Positions 30,711 through 40,537 are shown, counted from the stretch's first letter. The stretch is 64,000 nt of DNA from PALSA-612 sp964595575 (GCA_964595575.1 CAZQRA010000001.1:78194-142193), one strand, 5' to 3'. Translations and numbers: made by a program. Notes: generated from the sequence alone by a model not told the origin.

Positions 30711-31385
30711 TTGGACTGGCCCCTCCTTGCCCCTGTTCCTGCCGAAGAGGCGCGCGCCTTCGTGGCGCAAGCGCGCAGGCGCTCGTTCCGTCGGGGGGAG
30801 GTCGTGTTCCACCGCGGCGACCCCGCCGACTCGCTCCACCTCGTCGTCAGCGGGCGCTTCGCTGTCCGGATCACGACCCCGCTGGGAGGCAGCGTCATCT
30901 TCGACCTGGTCGGTCCCGGGGAGGTGTTCGGGGAGCTTGCCCTCGTCCTCCCCGGGCGCCGCCGGTCGGTGACGGTGGAGGCGCTTGCCCGCAGCGAGAC
31001 GCGCGCCGTCTTCTACAGCGACTTCGCCGCTCTCCAGGCTGCCCACCCCGAGGTCAAGGATCTCTTGCTCGAGCTCCTCGGCGAGCAGCTCCAGCGGCTA
31101 GGCGACCGGCTGGTCGAGGCCCACCACGTGGACGCCGAGACTCGGCTTCGCCGCCGCCTCCTGGAGACCGCCGAGCGCTTCCAAGGGAAGGGTGGGAAGC
31201 CCCTCGTGTCCTTGACTCAGGAGGAGCTTGCCAGCCTGGCTGGGACGTCGCGGGCCACCGCCAATCGGGTGCTTCGCGACGAGGAGCGCCACGGTACGAT
31301 CGATCTCTCCCGGGGCAGGGCCCTCGTCCTCGACCTCGATCGCCTCCGGCGCCGCTGCCGCTACCACGAGGCCCCCGTCCTCTAG
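30711..31385 (+). CDS. Crp/Fnr-family transcriptional regulator
   Basis: 224 residues: N-terminal cyclic-nucleotide-binding-type beta roll (RGEVVFHRGDPADSLHLVVSG, GPGEVFGELALVLPGRRR), dimer helix (HPEVKDLLLELLGEQLQRL), and a C-terminal winged helix with recognition helix in LTQEELASLAGTSRATANRVL. The beta-roll segment GELALVLPGRRRSVTVEA resembles the CRP phosphate-binding cassette (GELAL..PxRxAxVxA), so a nucleotide effector is plausible. There is no N-terminal Cys cluster, so it is not an Fe-S Fnr. TTG start at 30711. Confidence 0.9.
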   Translation: MDWPLLAPVPAEEARAFVAQARRRSFRRGEVVFHRGDPADSLHLVVSGRFAVRITTPLGGSVIFDLVGPGEVFGELALVLPGRRRSVTVEALARSETRAVFYSDFAALQAAHPEVKDLLLELLGEQLQRLGDRLVEAHHVDAETRLRRRLLETAERFQGKGGKPLVSLTQEELASLAGTSRATANRVLRDEERHGTIDLSRGRALVLDLDRLRRRCRYHEAPVL

Positions 31386-31423
31386 GGCGCCTGCGGCCCC
31401 CCGCGCGACCGGCGCAGCTGCAG

Positions 31424-31496
31424 TGCGCCCGAGAGGATTCGAACCTCTGGCCTCAGCCTCCGCAGGGCTGCGCTCTATCCCCTGAGCTACGGGCGC
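31424..31496 (-). tRNA. tRNA-Arg, anticodon GCG
   Basis: 73-nt cloverleaf on the minus strand: acceptor GCGCCCG/CGGGCGC, D stem GCTC/GAGC, anticodon stem CAGCC/GGCTG, T arm AGAGG-TTCGAAT-CCTCT, discriminator A. The seven-base anticodon loop is CTGCGGA, giving anticodon GCG, which reads CGC. CCA is not encoded. The body closely resembles ordinary bacterial tRNA-Arg(ACG), but the wobble base is G rather than A. Confidence 0.93.
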
Positions 31497-31508
31497 CGGC
31501 TTGCCCGG

Positions 31509-32291
31509 CTAGTGTAGCCGGGCCCTCGCCCCTGCGACCTCGAGGACGGCGTCGTCGGGCACCTCCACCCGCACGTAGCCGAGGGCGACCACCCGCTCGC
31601 CGTCGCGGACGGCGCTGGTGACCCGCCCCACCACCTTGTCGCCGTACCGGATCTCGGCGTCGTAGAGGGGTGGCTCAAGGGTCTCGATCGTTAGGACGCG
31701 CAGCCGGCGGTTGACGTGGCCGCGGTAGTGGAGCCGGGCTACCGGCTCCTGGCCGGGAAAGCAGCCCTTGGCGAAGGAGATCGCCCGCTCGTCCAGGCCT
31801 GCCTCGGCGGGGAGCACGCGATCGTCGATCTCGCGTCCGAACCGCGGCGTTCCCGCCCAGATGCGCCTGCGCTCGAGCTCTTCCTCGTCCAGGGTGGGCT
31901 CGAGGTCGGCGTCGAGGACCTCGACCGCCGGCCGGCCGTAGTCGTGGTTGGGGATGCCCTGGCCGCCTCCGAAGACGATGGCGGAGGTGTGCTCCTCGAG
32001 GGCGATGTCGGCTCGAGCGCGGAGGCGCAGGCGGACGAGGTGAGCCCGTACCACCTCGTCCAGCTCCGGCTCGGTGAGGAGCAGGAAGTCCCTCTCGCCC
32101 CGCCGCCACACGACCAGGGGGGCGATGATCCGTCCTTTGGGGGTAAGAAGCAGGGCCTGGCAGGAGTCCCCTACTGCCAGCCCGGCCACGTCGTTCGAGA
32201 GCAGCCGGTGGAGGTAGTCCTGGGCGTCCGGGCCGGCCACCCGCACGTAGGCTCGCGGCCGTCGAGCCACCTCTACCGTGGCGGTACGCAT
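31509..32291 (-). CDS. ygfZ: folate-binding protein YgfZ (T-protein-like)
   Basis: Tetrahydrofolate-binding protein related to the glycine-cleavage T protein, helping assembly or repair of Fe-S enzymes. 260 residues. The diagnostic motif FAKGCFPGQEPVARLHYRGHVNRRL (about residue 170) contains K-G-C-x-x-G-Q-E; the N-terminal domain has DAQDYLHRLLSNDV and LLTPKGRII. The ATG is preceded by TACACT at 8 nt, which overlaps the divergent promoter of the sulfite-oxidase-like gene. Several Fe-S enzymes in this window (complex I, LipA) are plausible clients. Confidence 0.92.
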   Translation of the reverse strand: MRTATVEVARRPRAYVRVAGPDAQDYLHRLLSNDVAGLAVGDSCQALLLTPKGRIIAPLVVWRRGERDFLLLTEPELDEVVRAHLVRLRLRARADIALEEHTSAIVFGGGQGIPNHDYGRPAVEVLDADLEPTLDEEELERRRIWAGTPRFGREIDDRVLPAEAGLDERAISFAKGCFPGQEPVARLHYRGHVNRRLRVLTIETLEPPLYDAEIRYGDKVVGRVTSAVRDGERVVALGYVRVEVPDDAVLEVAGARARLH

Positions 32292-32298
32292 CTCCAGC

Positions 32299-32305
32299 TA
32301 GTGTA
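32299..32305. promoter_or_regulatory. overlapping divergent -10 boxes of ygfZ and the sulfite-oxidase-like gene
   Basis: Seven base pairs hold TAGTGT on the plus strand (32299-32304, 7 nt before ATG 32312) and TACACT on the minus strand (32305-32300, 8 nt before ATG 32291). The two start codons are only 20 bp apart. Confidence 0.5.
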
Positions 32306-32311
32306 GGCGCC

Positions 32312-32923
32312 ATGACCGTGCTCAGATCGCGGGCCGAGCAGAAGGCGCGGGAGGCCGGCTACGATCCCGCCCGCCTGCCCCCCGGCCAGTACCTGACCGA
32401 CAAGTGGCCGGTCCTCCACGTGGGCTCGGTGCCGGAGGTCGACCTCTCTACCTGGGACCTCGTGGTCGAGGGCGAGGTCGAGCAGCCGCTTCGCCTGACC
32501 TGGGAGGAGCTCATCGCCCTTCCCGCCACCGAGATCACCGTGGATATCCACTGCGTCACCCGCTGGAGCCGGCTCGACGCCACCTTCCGCGGCGTCCATT
32601 GGCGGGAGCTGGCCTCGCTCGCCCGACCCAAGCCGACCGCGCGCTTCGCGATCGTGCGGGCCGAGCAGGGCTACACGGCCAACCTGCCGCTCCAGGCGCT
32701 CGAGGCGGAGGACGCTCTCCTCGCCTACGAGGCCGACGGGAAGCCGCTCACCCCCGACCACGGCTGGCCCCTGCGCCTGGTGGTCGCGAGCCGCTACTTC
32801 TGGAAGAGCGCCAAGTGGCTGCGCGGGATCGAGCTTCGGGTCGAGGACGCCCCCGGCTTCTGGGAGCGCTACGGCTACCACAACGAGGCCGACCCCTGGA
32901 AGGAGGAGCGCTACGATCTGTAA
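32312..32923 (+). CDS. sulfite-oxidase-type molybdopterin oxidoreductase
   Basis: 203-residue single-domain enzyme of the SUOX/MsrP (YedY) molybdenum family. The molybdenum-ligand Cys lies in VDIHCVTRWSRLDATFRGV (about residue 92), followed by FRGVHWREL, YTANLPLQALEAEDALLAY, the Moco-binding LTPDHGWPLRLVV and the terminal KSAKWLRGIEL. No Tat signal, heme or dimerisation domain, so it is a cytoplasmic minimal form. Natural substrate unknown. A hairpin terminator follows at 33011. Confidence 0.9.
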   Translation: MTVLRSRAEQKAREAGYDPARLPPGQYLTDKWPVLHVGSVPEVDLSTWDLVVEGEVEQPLRLTWEELIALPATEITVDIHCVTRWSRLDATFRGVHWRELASLARPKPTARFAIVRAEQGYTANLPLQALEAEDALLAYEADGKPLTPDHGWPLRLVVASRYFWKSAKWLRGIELRVEDAPGFWERYGYHNEADPWKEERYDL

Positions 32924-33010
32924 TCCCTCGAACGGGGGATCGGCCGAGGGCTCAAGTCTTCCTCCCCTGGCGCCGATAGGAGGAACGTCCCACCTCCCCC
33001 CACCCTCAGC

Positions 33011-33038
33011 GAAAGGGGCCGCGCAGGCGGCCCCTTTC
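33011..33038. terminator. 12-bp hairpin terminator between converging genes
   Basis: 33011-33022 pairs perfectly with 33027-33038 around loop GCAG. It lies between the ends of the sulfite-oxidase-like gene and groEL and can serve both. Confidence 0.8.
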
Positions 33039-33061
33039 GCTTACCGGAACGTGCCGGAGGC

Positions 33062-34690
<1,629 letters not shown>

Positions 34691-34715
34691 ATCCCGTTCC
34701 TACCTCCTTCGCTAG

Positions 34716-35054
34716 CTACGCCTTGGCACCGGCCAGCTGACGCTTGGCCTTGCCCTTGCCGGCATCGGGAACCACCTTGGCGAGCACCTCGTCCTGGCGC
34801 ATGATGAGGTACTCCTCGGTGCCGATCTTGACCTCGTTGCCGGCGTACTTGTTGAAGATGATCTCATCCCCGACCTCGACCTCCATGGGGATGAGCTCGC
34901 CCTTGTCGTCCCGCCGGCCGGGTCCGACCGCGATCACGCGGCCGCGCTGCGGCTTCTCCTTGGCGGTGTCGGGCAGGACGATCCCGCTCGCCGTGACCTC
35001 CTCCTCCTCGAGGAGCTCGACGATGAGACGGTCTCCAAGCGGCTGCAGATCCAT
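34716..35054 (-). CDS. groES: co-chaperonin GroES (Hsp10)
   Basis: Lid of the GroEL chamber. 112 residues, somewhat longer than the usual 95-100 because of a Lys/Ala-rich C-terminal tail (AGKGKAKRQLAGAKA). Core motifs: LQPLGDRLIVELLEEEEVTASGI, LPDTAKEKPQRGRVIAVGPG, VGDEIIFNKYAGNEVKIG, YLIMRQDEVLA. GGGAGGA precedes the ATG. First gene of groES-groEL. Confidence 0.97.
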   Translation of the reverse strand: MDLQPLGDRLIVELLEEEEVTASGIVLPDTAKEKPQRGRVIAVGPGRRDDKGELIPMEVEVGDEIIFNKYAGNEVKIGTEEYLIMRQDEVLAKVVPDAGKGKAKRQLAGAKA

Positions 35055-35094
35055 CCACGTCCTCCCTTGGTCGAACGTACTTTGTAACAGCCGA

Positions 35095-35119
35095 TGGCAC
35101 TCTCACCTTGAGAGTGCCA
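35095..35119 (-). promoter_or_regulatory. CIRCE-type operator for HrcA
   Basis: Half-sites TGGCACTC (35095-35102) and GAGTGCCA (35112-35119) are a perfect inverted repeat with a 9-nt spacer. This is the CIRCE architecture (consensus TTAGCACTC-N9-GAGTGCTAA), 40 bp before groES. It predicts heat-shock control by HrcA, encoded elsewhere. Confidence 0.92.
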
Positions 35120-35123
35120 ATGC

Positions 35124-35153
35124 AGTGTACACGCGCTGGAGCCCTGAGCGCAA
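35124..35153 (-). promoter_or_regulatory. groES-groEL promoter
   Basis: On the minus strand TTGCGC (35153-35148) and TACACT (35129-35124) are separated by 18 nt. The predicted transcription start falls in the CIRCE repeat, so bound HrcA would block initiation. Confidence 0.5.
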
Positions 35154-35204
35154 GCCCTTCCTACCCTCCGCCCCGGGGGTGTTACAAGTCAGCGGGGGCG
35201 GCCG

Positions 35205-35645
35205 GTGAGGCGCGAGATCTCGGCCGGGGGCGTGCTGGTGCGGAAGATGGCGGGGCAGTGGTGCCTGGCCGCGATCAGGCCGGCGGGGAAGCCGGAGGGG
35301 ACGTGGGCGCTTCCCAAGGGACTTGTGGCCCCGGGAGAGCGTCCCGAGGAGACGGCGCTGCGGGAGGTACGGGAGGAGACTGGGGCCTGCGGCCGGGTGG
35401 TAACCAAGCTGGGAGACAGCCGCTACGTGTACACCTTCGGGGGGGAGCGCGTGTTCAAGGTCGTCAGCTTCTACCTCCTGCGCTACGCCGGCGGCACCCT
35501 GGGGGCCCTGCCTGCCGAGCACGCTCACGAGGTAGCGGAGGTACGCTGGCTTCCGCTCGAGGAGGCGCCCCGTCTTCTTGCCTACCGGGGGGAGCGGGAG
35601 ATGGCGAGGAGGGCTCTCGCTGCTCTGGAAGCCGACCCTCTATGA
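35205..35645 (+). CDS. NUDIX hydrolase
   Basis: 146-residue pyrophosphohydrolase. The complete Nudix box GLVAPGERPEETALREVREETG spans about residues 42-63. The protein opens REISAGGVLVRK and continues VTKLGDSRYVYTF and VVSFYLLRYAGG, a pattern seen in Ap4A-hydrolase-like and other diadenosine-polyphosphate enzymes. The substrate is not determined. GTG start at 35205; divergent from groES. Confidence 0.9.
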   Translation: MRREISAGGVLVRKMAGQWCLAAIRPAGKPEGTWALPKGLVAPGERPEETALREVREETGACGRVVTKLGDSRYVYTFGGERVFKVVSFYLLRYAGGTLGALPAEHAHEVAEVRWLPLEEAPRLLAYRGEREMARRALAALEADPL

Positions 35646-35678
35646 TGCGGCTGGCCCGGCCCGGCAGCGAGGGAGCTC

Positions 35679-36041
35679 ATGTACGCCTTGAACTTCTACT
35701 CACCCATCGTGGCTGACCAGCTGCGGAGCCGTCGCAAGACGGCCACCATCCGCCTGGGCGACAAGTCCTCCAAGTACAGGAAGGGGATGATCGTGCAGGT
35801 GCTGTGCGGCTCCCGGTACAGCCCCAGGGAGAAGATCTTCGACGCCGTCATCGACAAGGTCGAGGTGAAGCGCCTGGGCGACCTCTCCCCCAACGAGATC
35901 GAGCACGACAACCCCGAGCTCAAGTGGCCGGAGGAGATGGCCGAGTTCTTGTCCAGGCTCTACAACCGCACCGTGACGCTGGACGACACGGTGACGGTCA
36001 TCCGCTTCTCGGAGATCCTGGGCAGCGACCGCCGTCGCTAG
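35679..36041 (+). CDS. ASCH domain protein
   Basis: 120-residue protein with the ASCH fold, related to PUA RNA-binding domains and proposed to bind RNA or modified nucleosides. ALNFYSPIVADQLRSRRKTATIRLGDK, KYRKGMIVQVLCGSR, SPNEIEHDNPELKWPEEMAEFL and VTVIRFSEIL are conserved features. A TATGAT -10 (35641-35646) and GAGGGAG ribosome-binding site precede the ATG. The 3' end overlaps the convergent zinc-ribbon gene by 4 nt. Confidence 0.85.
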   Translation: MYALNFYSPIVADQLRSRRKTATIRLGDKSSKYRKGMIVQVLCGSRYSPREKIFDAVIDKVEVKRLGDLSPNEIEHDNPELKWPEEMAEFLSRLYNRTVTLDDTVTVIRFSEILGSDRRR

Positions 36042-36328
36042 CCCCCGCCAGAGGGGCTCCTCCTGCGGATGGGGATGCCGCCCACGGCGGGAGGGCGGAG
36101 GGAAGCCCCGCAGGCCTCGCAGTCCACGGCGAAGGCGGAGGAGAACCGGGCTCCGCAGGCAGGACAGCGGGCCCGCAGGTCGCCCCCGCAGGCGGGGCAG
36201 GAGCTGGGAAGCTCCCCCTCGTAGGCCTCGAAGTAGCGCTGGGCGAAGCCGCAGCGAAGGCAGACGGCAACCCAGTCCCCGAGCACCTTGCGGCGCTCCT
36301 CGCGCAGCCAGTCGGACGCCTTGCCCAC
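36038..36328 (-). CDS. double zinc-ribbon protein of unknown function
   Basis: 96 residues. A basic helix (ASDWLREERRKVLGDW) is followed by CLRCG, CPACGGDLRARCPACGARF and CEACGASLRPP: eight Cys as four Cys-x-x-Cys knuckles, enough for two zinc ribbons. No partner domain identifies a function; RNA or protein binding is plausible. GTG 36328 is chosen because TATCGT (36342-36337) lies 8 nt upstream and no ATG occurs in the conserved region. Confidence 0.65.
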   Translation of the reverse strand: MGKASDWLREERRKVLGDWVAVCLRCGFAQRYFEAYEGELPSSCPACGGDLRARCPACGARFSSAFAVDCEACGASLRPPAVGGIPIRRRSPSGGG

Positions 36329-36336
36329 CGCCTGGA

Positions 36337-36346
36337 ACGATAGAGT
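36337..36346. promoter_or_regulatory. overlapping divergent -10 boxes before the E1alpha gene and the zinc-ribbon gene
   Basis: TATCGT on the minus strand (36342-36337, 8 nt before GTG 36328) and TAGAGT on the plus strand (36341-36346, 10 nt before ATG 36357) share two base pairs. The E1alpha gene also has GGAGG. Confidence 0.4.
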
Positions 36347-36356
36347 GTGGAGGTCG

Positions 36357-37400
36357 ATGGCGATCGCCCGTGAAGCGGAGCCCCTGGGCTCGCTGGCCGA
36401 GGTCAGGGAGGTGGGTCTCGACCGCGAGGACCTCCTGGGGATGTACCGCAACATGCTGATCACGCGGGGGATCGAGGAGCGCGGCCACATCCTCTACAAG
36501 CAGGGAAAGATCCCCGGCTCGTTCTACACGGGGCGGGGGAACGAGGCGGCGGCGGTGGGGGTGGCCACGGCCATGGGCCCGGACGACGTGGGCACTCCCC
36601 TCCATCGGGACATGGGCGTCCACGTCGTGCGGGGGGTCGAGCCCTGGCGCATCTTCGCTCAGTACATGGGCCGCGTGGACGGCCCGGCCAGAGGCAGGGA
36701 CGGAAACGTCCACATGGCCGATGCCCGCCTAGGCCTCATCGCCATGGTCAGCCACCTTCCGGCCATGCTGCCGGTGGCGGTGGGGTGCGCGCTTGCCTTC
36801 CGCATCCGGGAGGAGCCGCGGGTGGCTGTGGCCTGGTTCGGGGAGGGCTCCTCGGCCCGAGGCGATGCCCACGAGGCCATGAACCTGGCCGGGGTGCGGC
36901 GGCTGCCTGTGGTGTTCGTGTGCGACAACAACCAGTGGGCCTACTCGACCCCCACCTACCTCGAGTACGCGGTGGAGCGCCTGGCCGACCGAGCCCAGGC
37001 CTACGGCTTCGAGGGAGTGGTAGTCGACGGCACCGACGTGCTCGCGGTCTACCGGGAAGCCAAGCGGGCGATCGAGAAGGCCCGTCGGGGCGGAGGTCCC
37101 ACCCTGCTCGAGTGCGTGACCCTGCGCATGGAGGGTCACGCCGTCCACGACGACGCCTTCTACGTGCCCCGGGAGATGTTCGAGGAGTGGGCCAAGCGCG
37201 ACCCCATCGACCGGTTCCGGGCCTGGCTCCGCGACAACGCCGCCTTGACCGAGGAGGAGGAGCACGAGATCGCCGACGACGTCAAGCACCTGCTCAACGA
37301 GGCCATGCGCCGGGCCGAGGAGTCGCCCTTCCCCGACCCGGCCACGGTCACCGAGGGCGTGTACGCGGCCCCCGAGGAGCTCGAGCGGCCCCACCACTGA
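36357..37400 (+). CDS. pdhA: 2-oxoacid dehydrogenase E1 component, alpha subunit (pyruvate dehydrogenase type)
   Basis: Thiamine-diphosphate-dependent decarboxylase subunit that passes the acyl group to lipoyl-E2. 347 residues from ATG 36357, with GGAGG just upstream. Features: RNMLITRGIEERGHILYKQGKI, GRGNEAAAVG, GRDGNVHMAD, the ThDP/Mg motif region WFGEGSSARGDAHEAMN...CDNNQWAYSTP, and LRMEGHAVHDDAFYVP. It overlaps the beta-subunit gene as TGATG. Pyruvate or branched-chain oxoacids are the likely substrates; the motifs seen do not settle which, and no E3 gene is adjacent. Confidence 0.93.
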   Translation: MAIAREAEPLGSLAEVREVGLDREDLLGMYRNMLITRGIEERGHILYKQGKIPGSFYTGRGNEAAAVGVATAMGPDDVGTPLHRDMGVHVVRGVEPWRIFAQYMGRVDGPARGRDGNVHMADARLGLIAMVSHLPAMLPVAVGCALAFRIREEPRVAVAWFGEGSSARGDAHEAMNLAGVRRLPVVFVCDNNQWAYSTPTYLEYAVERLADRAQAYGFEGVVVDGTDVLAVYREAKRAIEKARRGGGPTLLECVTLRMEGHAVHDDAFYVPREMFEEWAKRDPIDRFRAWLRDNAALTEEEEHEIADDVKHLLNEAMRRAEESPFPDPATVTEGVYAAPEELERPHH

Positions 37401-38374
37401 TGGCCGAGCTCACCTACCTGCAGGCGATCTCGGACGCCCTCCGGACGGAGATGCGCCGGGACAAGCGGGTGTTCTTGATCGGGGAGGACATCGGCGTGTA
37501 TGGAGGCGCGTTCAAGGTCACCCAAGGGTTCCAGGAGGAGTTCGGGCCCTGGCGGGTGATCGACGCCCCCCTCTCCGAGACCGCCATCGTCGGCTCCTGC
37601 ACGGGGGCGGCGCTCATGGGGATGCGGCCGATCGCGGAGATGCAGTTCGCCGACTTCGTCTCCTGCGCCTGGGACCACCTGGTCACCGTGGCCGCCAAGC
37701 AGCACTACCGGGCCGGTACCCCGGTCCCCATCGTGGTGCGGCTTCCTTCTGGGGGAGGGTTCTCCGGCGGCCCCTTCCACTCCCAGAACCCGGAGAGCTT
37801 CTTCGCCCACGTGCCCGGGCTCAAGTGCGTGTGCCCGGCCACCCCTGCCGACGCCAAAGGCCTCTTGATCGCGGCGATCGAGGACCCAAACCCGGTCCTC
37901 TTCTTCGAGCACAAGCACCTGTATCGGCGGATCAAGGGCGAGGTACCGGAGGGGCGCTACACCACCCCCATCGGCAAGGCTCGGCTGCACCGCCAGGGAG
38001 AGGACGTGTCCGTGATCACCTGGGGGGCCATGGTCTACACGGCGGCCGAGGCCGCAGACAGGGTGGCGAGCGAGGGGGTGTCGGTGGAGATCGTCGACCT
38101 CCGCTCCGTCCTTCCTTGGGATCGGGAGGCGGTGCTCTCCAGCGTGCGCAAGACCTCCAAGGTGCTCATCCTCCACGAGGACACCCACACCGGCGGCTTC
38201 GGCGCCGAGATCGCGGCCACCATCGCCGAGGAGGCGTTCGAGCACCTGGATGCCCCGGTGCGCAGGATCACGGCCCCCGACACTCCTGTACCCTTCTCTC
38301 CGCCTCTGGAGAAGGCGTTCATCCCCCAGGTAGAGGACGTCGTGCGCGGGATCCTGGAGCTGGCTGAGTACTGA
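37400..38374 (+). CDS. pdhB: 2-oxoacid dehydrogenase E1 component, beta subunit
   Basis: Partner of the alpha subunit in an alpha2beta2 E1. 324 residues: YLQAISDALRTEMRRD, LIGEDIGVYGGAFKVTQGF (Glu that activates ThDP), DAPLSETAIVG, MRPIAEMQFADF, RLPSGGGFSGGPFHSQNPE, and the C-terminal VEIVDLRSVLPWD and HEDTHTGGFGAEIAA. It starts and ends with 1-nt stop/start overlaps, so E1alpha, E1beta and E2 are made from one coupled message. Confidence 0.94.
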   Translation: MAELTYLQAISDALRTEMRRDKRVFLIGEDIGVYGGAFKVTQGFQEEFGPWRVIDAPLSETAIVGSCTGAALMGMRPIAEMQFADFVSCAWDHLVTVAAKQHYRAGTPVPIVVRLPSGGGFSGGPFHSQNPESFFAHVPGLKCVCPATPADAKGLLIAAIEDPNPVLFFEHKHLYRRIKGEVPEGRYTTPIGKARLHRQGEDVSVITWGAMVYTAAEAADRVASEGVSVEIVDLRSVLPWDREAVLSSVRKTSKVLILHEDTHTGGFGAEIAATIAEEAFEHLDAPVRRITAPDTPVPFSPPLEKAFIPQVEDVVRGILELAEY

Positions 38375-39748
38375 TGGCGACCGAGACCCACGTGGAGGTG
38401 GTGATGCCCCAGATGGGCGTGTCGGTCTCCGAGGGGACGGTGACCAAGTGGCTCAAGCGGGAAGGGGAGCCGGTCGCCGCCGACGAGCCCCTGCTCGAGA
38501 TCTCCACCGACAAGGTGGACACCGAGGTGCCGAGCCCGGGCTCGGGCATCCTCCAGCGGATCGTGGTGGCCGAGGGGCAGACGGTCCCGGTGGGCACGGT
38601 GCTCGCCGTGATCGCCCCGGCAGGGGCGACCGAGGAGACGCTCCAGGCTCCTCCTGCCCCCGCTCCGGCCGAGCCTGCGGCTGAGCTCAGCCGGGAGCCT
38701 GAGCGGCCGCAGGCCGTTACCGCGCCCCTCGGAAACGGCCAGGCAGAGCGCACCTTCGTCTCCCCCGTCGTCGCCCGCATCGCCGCCGAGCACGGGATCG
38801 ACGTCTCCCAGGTGCCGGGGACGGGGCGCGGCGGTAGGGTCACCAAGAAGGACATCCTGGCCTTCATCGAGTCGAGGGCCGCCGCGCCCGCTCCCGTGGC
38901 CGCGGAGGCGCCCTCCCCGCCGCCTCCTCCCCGAGAGGCGGTGGCTCCCCCCGTATCGCCTCCCCCACGGCCGGCGGCTCCGCCTCCCCNNNNNNNNNNN
39001 NNNNNNNNNNNNCGCCCCTGCGCCGGCCGCCGCGGCAGGCGAGGTGGTGGAGCCGATGACGGCCATGCGCCGGGGCATCGCCGAGCACATGCGCCGCTCC
39101 CTCGACACCTCGGCCCACGTCACCACCGTGTTCGAGGTGGACATGAGCAAGGTGGTGGCGATCCGCGACAAGCTCAAGCCCGAGTACGAGCGCGTCTACG
39201 GGGTCAACCCCACCTACCTCGCCTTCATCGCCCGGGCCGCCATCGAGGCCATCCGCGACTGGCCCTGGATCAACGCCGAGATCCGGGGCGAGTCGATCGT
39301 GGTGAAGCAGTACGTCAACCTGGGGGTCGCCGTCGCCCTGGAGGGAGGAAAGGGCTTGATCGTGCCGGTGATCAAGAACGCCCACGAGCTCAATCTGCTC
39401 GGGCTGGCCCGCACCATTGCCGACCTCGCCCAGCGGGCGCGGACGAAGAAGCTGACCCCGGACGACGTCCAAGGCGGCACCTTCACCATCACCAACCCCG
39501 GCGGCTTCGGGGCCATCGTGGGCACTCCTATCATCAACCAGCCGCAGGTGGCCATCCTCGACGTGGAGGCCCTGGTCAAGCGGCCCGTGGTGGTGCAAGA
39601 CGACCGGGGGAACGACGTCATCGCGATCAGGCCGATGATGAACCTCTGCCTCTCCTACGACCACCGGCTGGTGGACGGGGCCTACGCTGCCCAGTTCATG
39701 AGGCAGGTGCGGGAGTACCTGGAGACCTGGGACGAGTCCGCCTACTGA
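38374..39748 (+). CDS. dihydrolipoyl acyltransferase (E2), interrupted by a 23-N gap
   Basis: Core acyltransferase of the complex. Lipoyl domain at residues 1-80 with the lipoylated Lys in EISTDKVDTEVPSP; peripheral-subunit-binding domain near 130-165 (SPVVARIAAEHGIDV, GTGRGGRVTKKDI); Pro/Ala linker containing the gap; then the catalytic domain from MTAMRRGIAEHMRRS to the active-site SYDHRLVDGAYAAQF (His-x-x-x-Asp-Gly). The frame differs across the gap: upstream codons begin at positions 1 mod 3, downstream at 2 mod 3. The true gap must therefore be 1 mod 3 (for example 22 or 25 nt), not 23. Confidence 0.93.
38990..39012. other. assembly gap of 23 N in the E2 linker
   Basis: Lies in the repetitive Pro/Ala-rich linker, a typical place for short-read assembly to fail. 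The gap length is wrong by 1 or 2 nt modulo 3 if the gene is intact. Confidence 0.98.
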
Positions 39749-39790
39749 TCCAGGAGGGGGCGGGCCTTCCCCGAGGGAGAGCCTGAGGCC

Positions 39791-40504
39791 ATGCCCGAGG
39801 GCGCCTACCTCCTCAACCTGGGCCTGACTCCCTATCGGGAGGCCTGGCGGCTCCAGCGCTCGTTGGCGGCGGCCGTCTCCCAAGGGGCGATCCCGGAGAC
39901 GGTGATCCTCCTCGAGCATCCGCCTGTCATCACCCTGGGGCGAAGGGCGAGCTCCCAGGAGCTCCACCTCCCTCCTGGGGTGGAGGTGGAGATCGTGGAG
40001 ACCGATCGGGGGGGCAAGTCGACCTACCACGGCCCCGGGCAGCTCGTCTGCTACCCCATCCTCGACCTCGCCCGGCACGGGCGCGACGTCAAGCGGTACG
40101 TACGCGACCTGGAGGAGGCGGCGATCCGCGCCTTGGCTGCCTTCGGGCTTCAGGGCAGGCGCCTCGAGGGCTTGACCGGGGTCTGGCTGGAGCGCCCGCC
40201 CCGCAAGATCTGCTCGATCGGGGTGCACGTGTCCCGCTGGGTGACGACGCACGGCTACGCCTTGAACGTCGATCTCGACCCGGCTCCGTTCCGGGAGTGG
40301 ATCACGGCCTGCGGGCTCGAGGACGCCGTCTTCACCACCATGGCCCAGGAGCTCGGGCGTCCCGTCTCCGTGGACGAGGTGCGGCCGGCCGCCGCCCGGG
40401 CCCTCGAGGAGGTCTTCGACCTACGGCTGGAGGAGCTGCCGGCGGAGGAGGGAGCGGGTCTGTGGCCGCAGCCGGTGCACGAGCGGCTGGCGGCCGAGGG
40501 CTGA
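39791..40504 (+). CDS. lipB: lipoyl(octanoyl) transferase
   Basis: Transfers octanoate from acyl carrier protein to the E2 lipoyl-domain Lys. 237 residues: LLEHPPVITLGRRA, the signature DRGGKSTYHGPGQLVCYPI (about 75-95), KICSIGVHVSRWVTTHGYALNV, and the nucleophile Cys in ITACGLED (about residue 175), with Lys of R-K-I-C-S-I-G nearby. Sits between its target E2 gene and lipA, so the complex and its cofactor are supplied together. Confidence 0.95.
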   Translation: MPEGAYLLNLGLTPYREAWRLQRSLAAAVSQGAIPETVILLEHPPVITLGRRASSQELHLPPGVEVEIVETDRGGKSTYHGPGQLVCYPILDLARHGRDVKRYVRDLEEAAIRALAAFGLQGRRLEGLTGVWLERPPRKICSIGVHVSRWVTTHGYALNVDLDPAPFREWITACGLEDAVFTTMAQELGRPVSVDEVRPAAARALEEVFDLRLEELPAEEGAGLWPQPVHERLAAEG

Positions 40505-40537
40505 CCGAGGGCTTACGTCCTGCCGTGCCTCCCCGAG

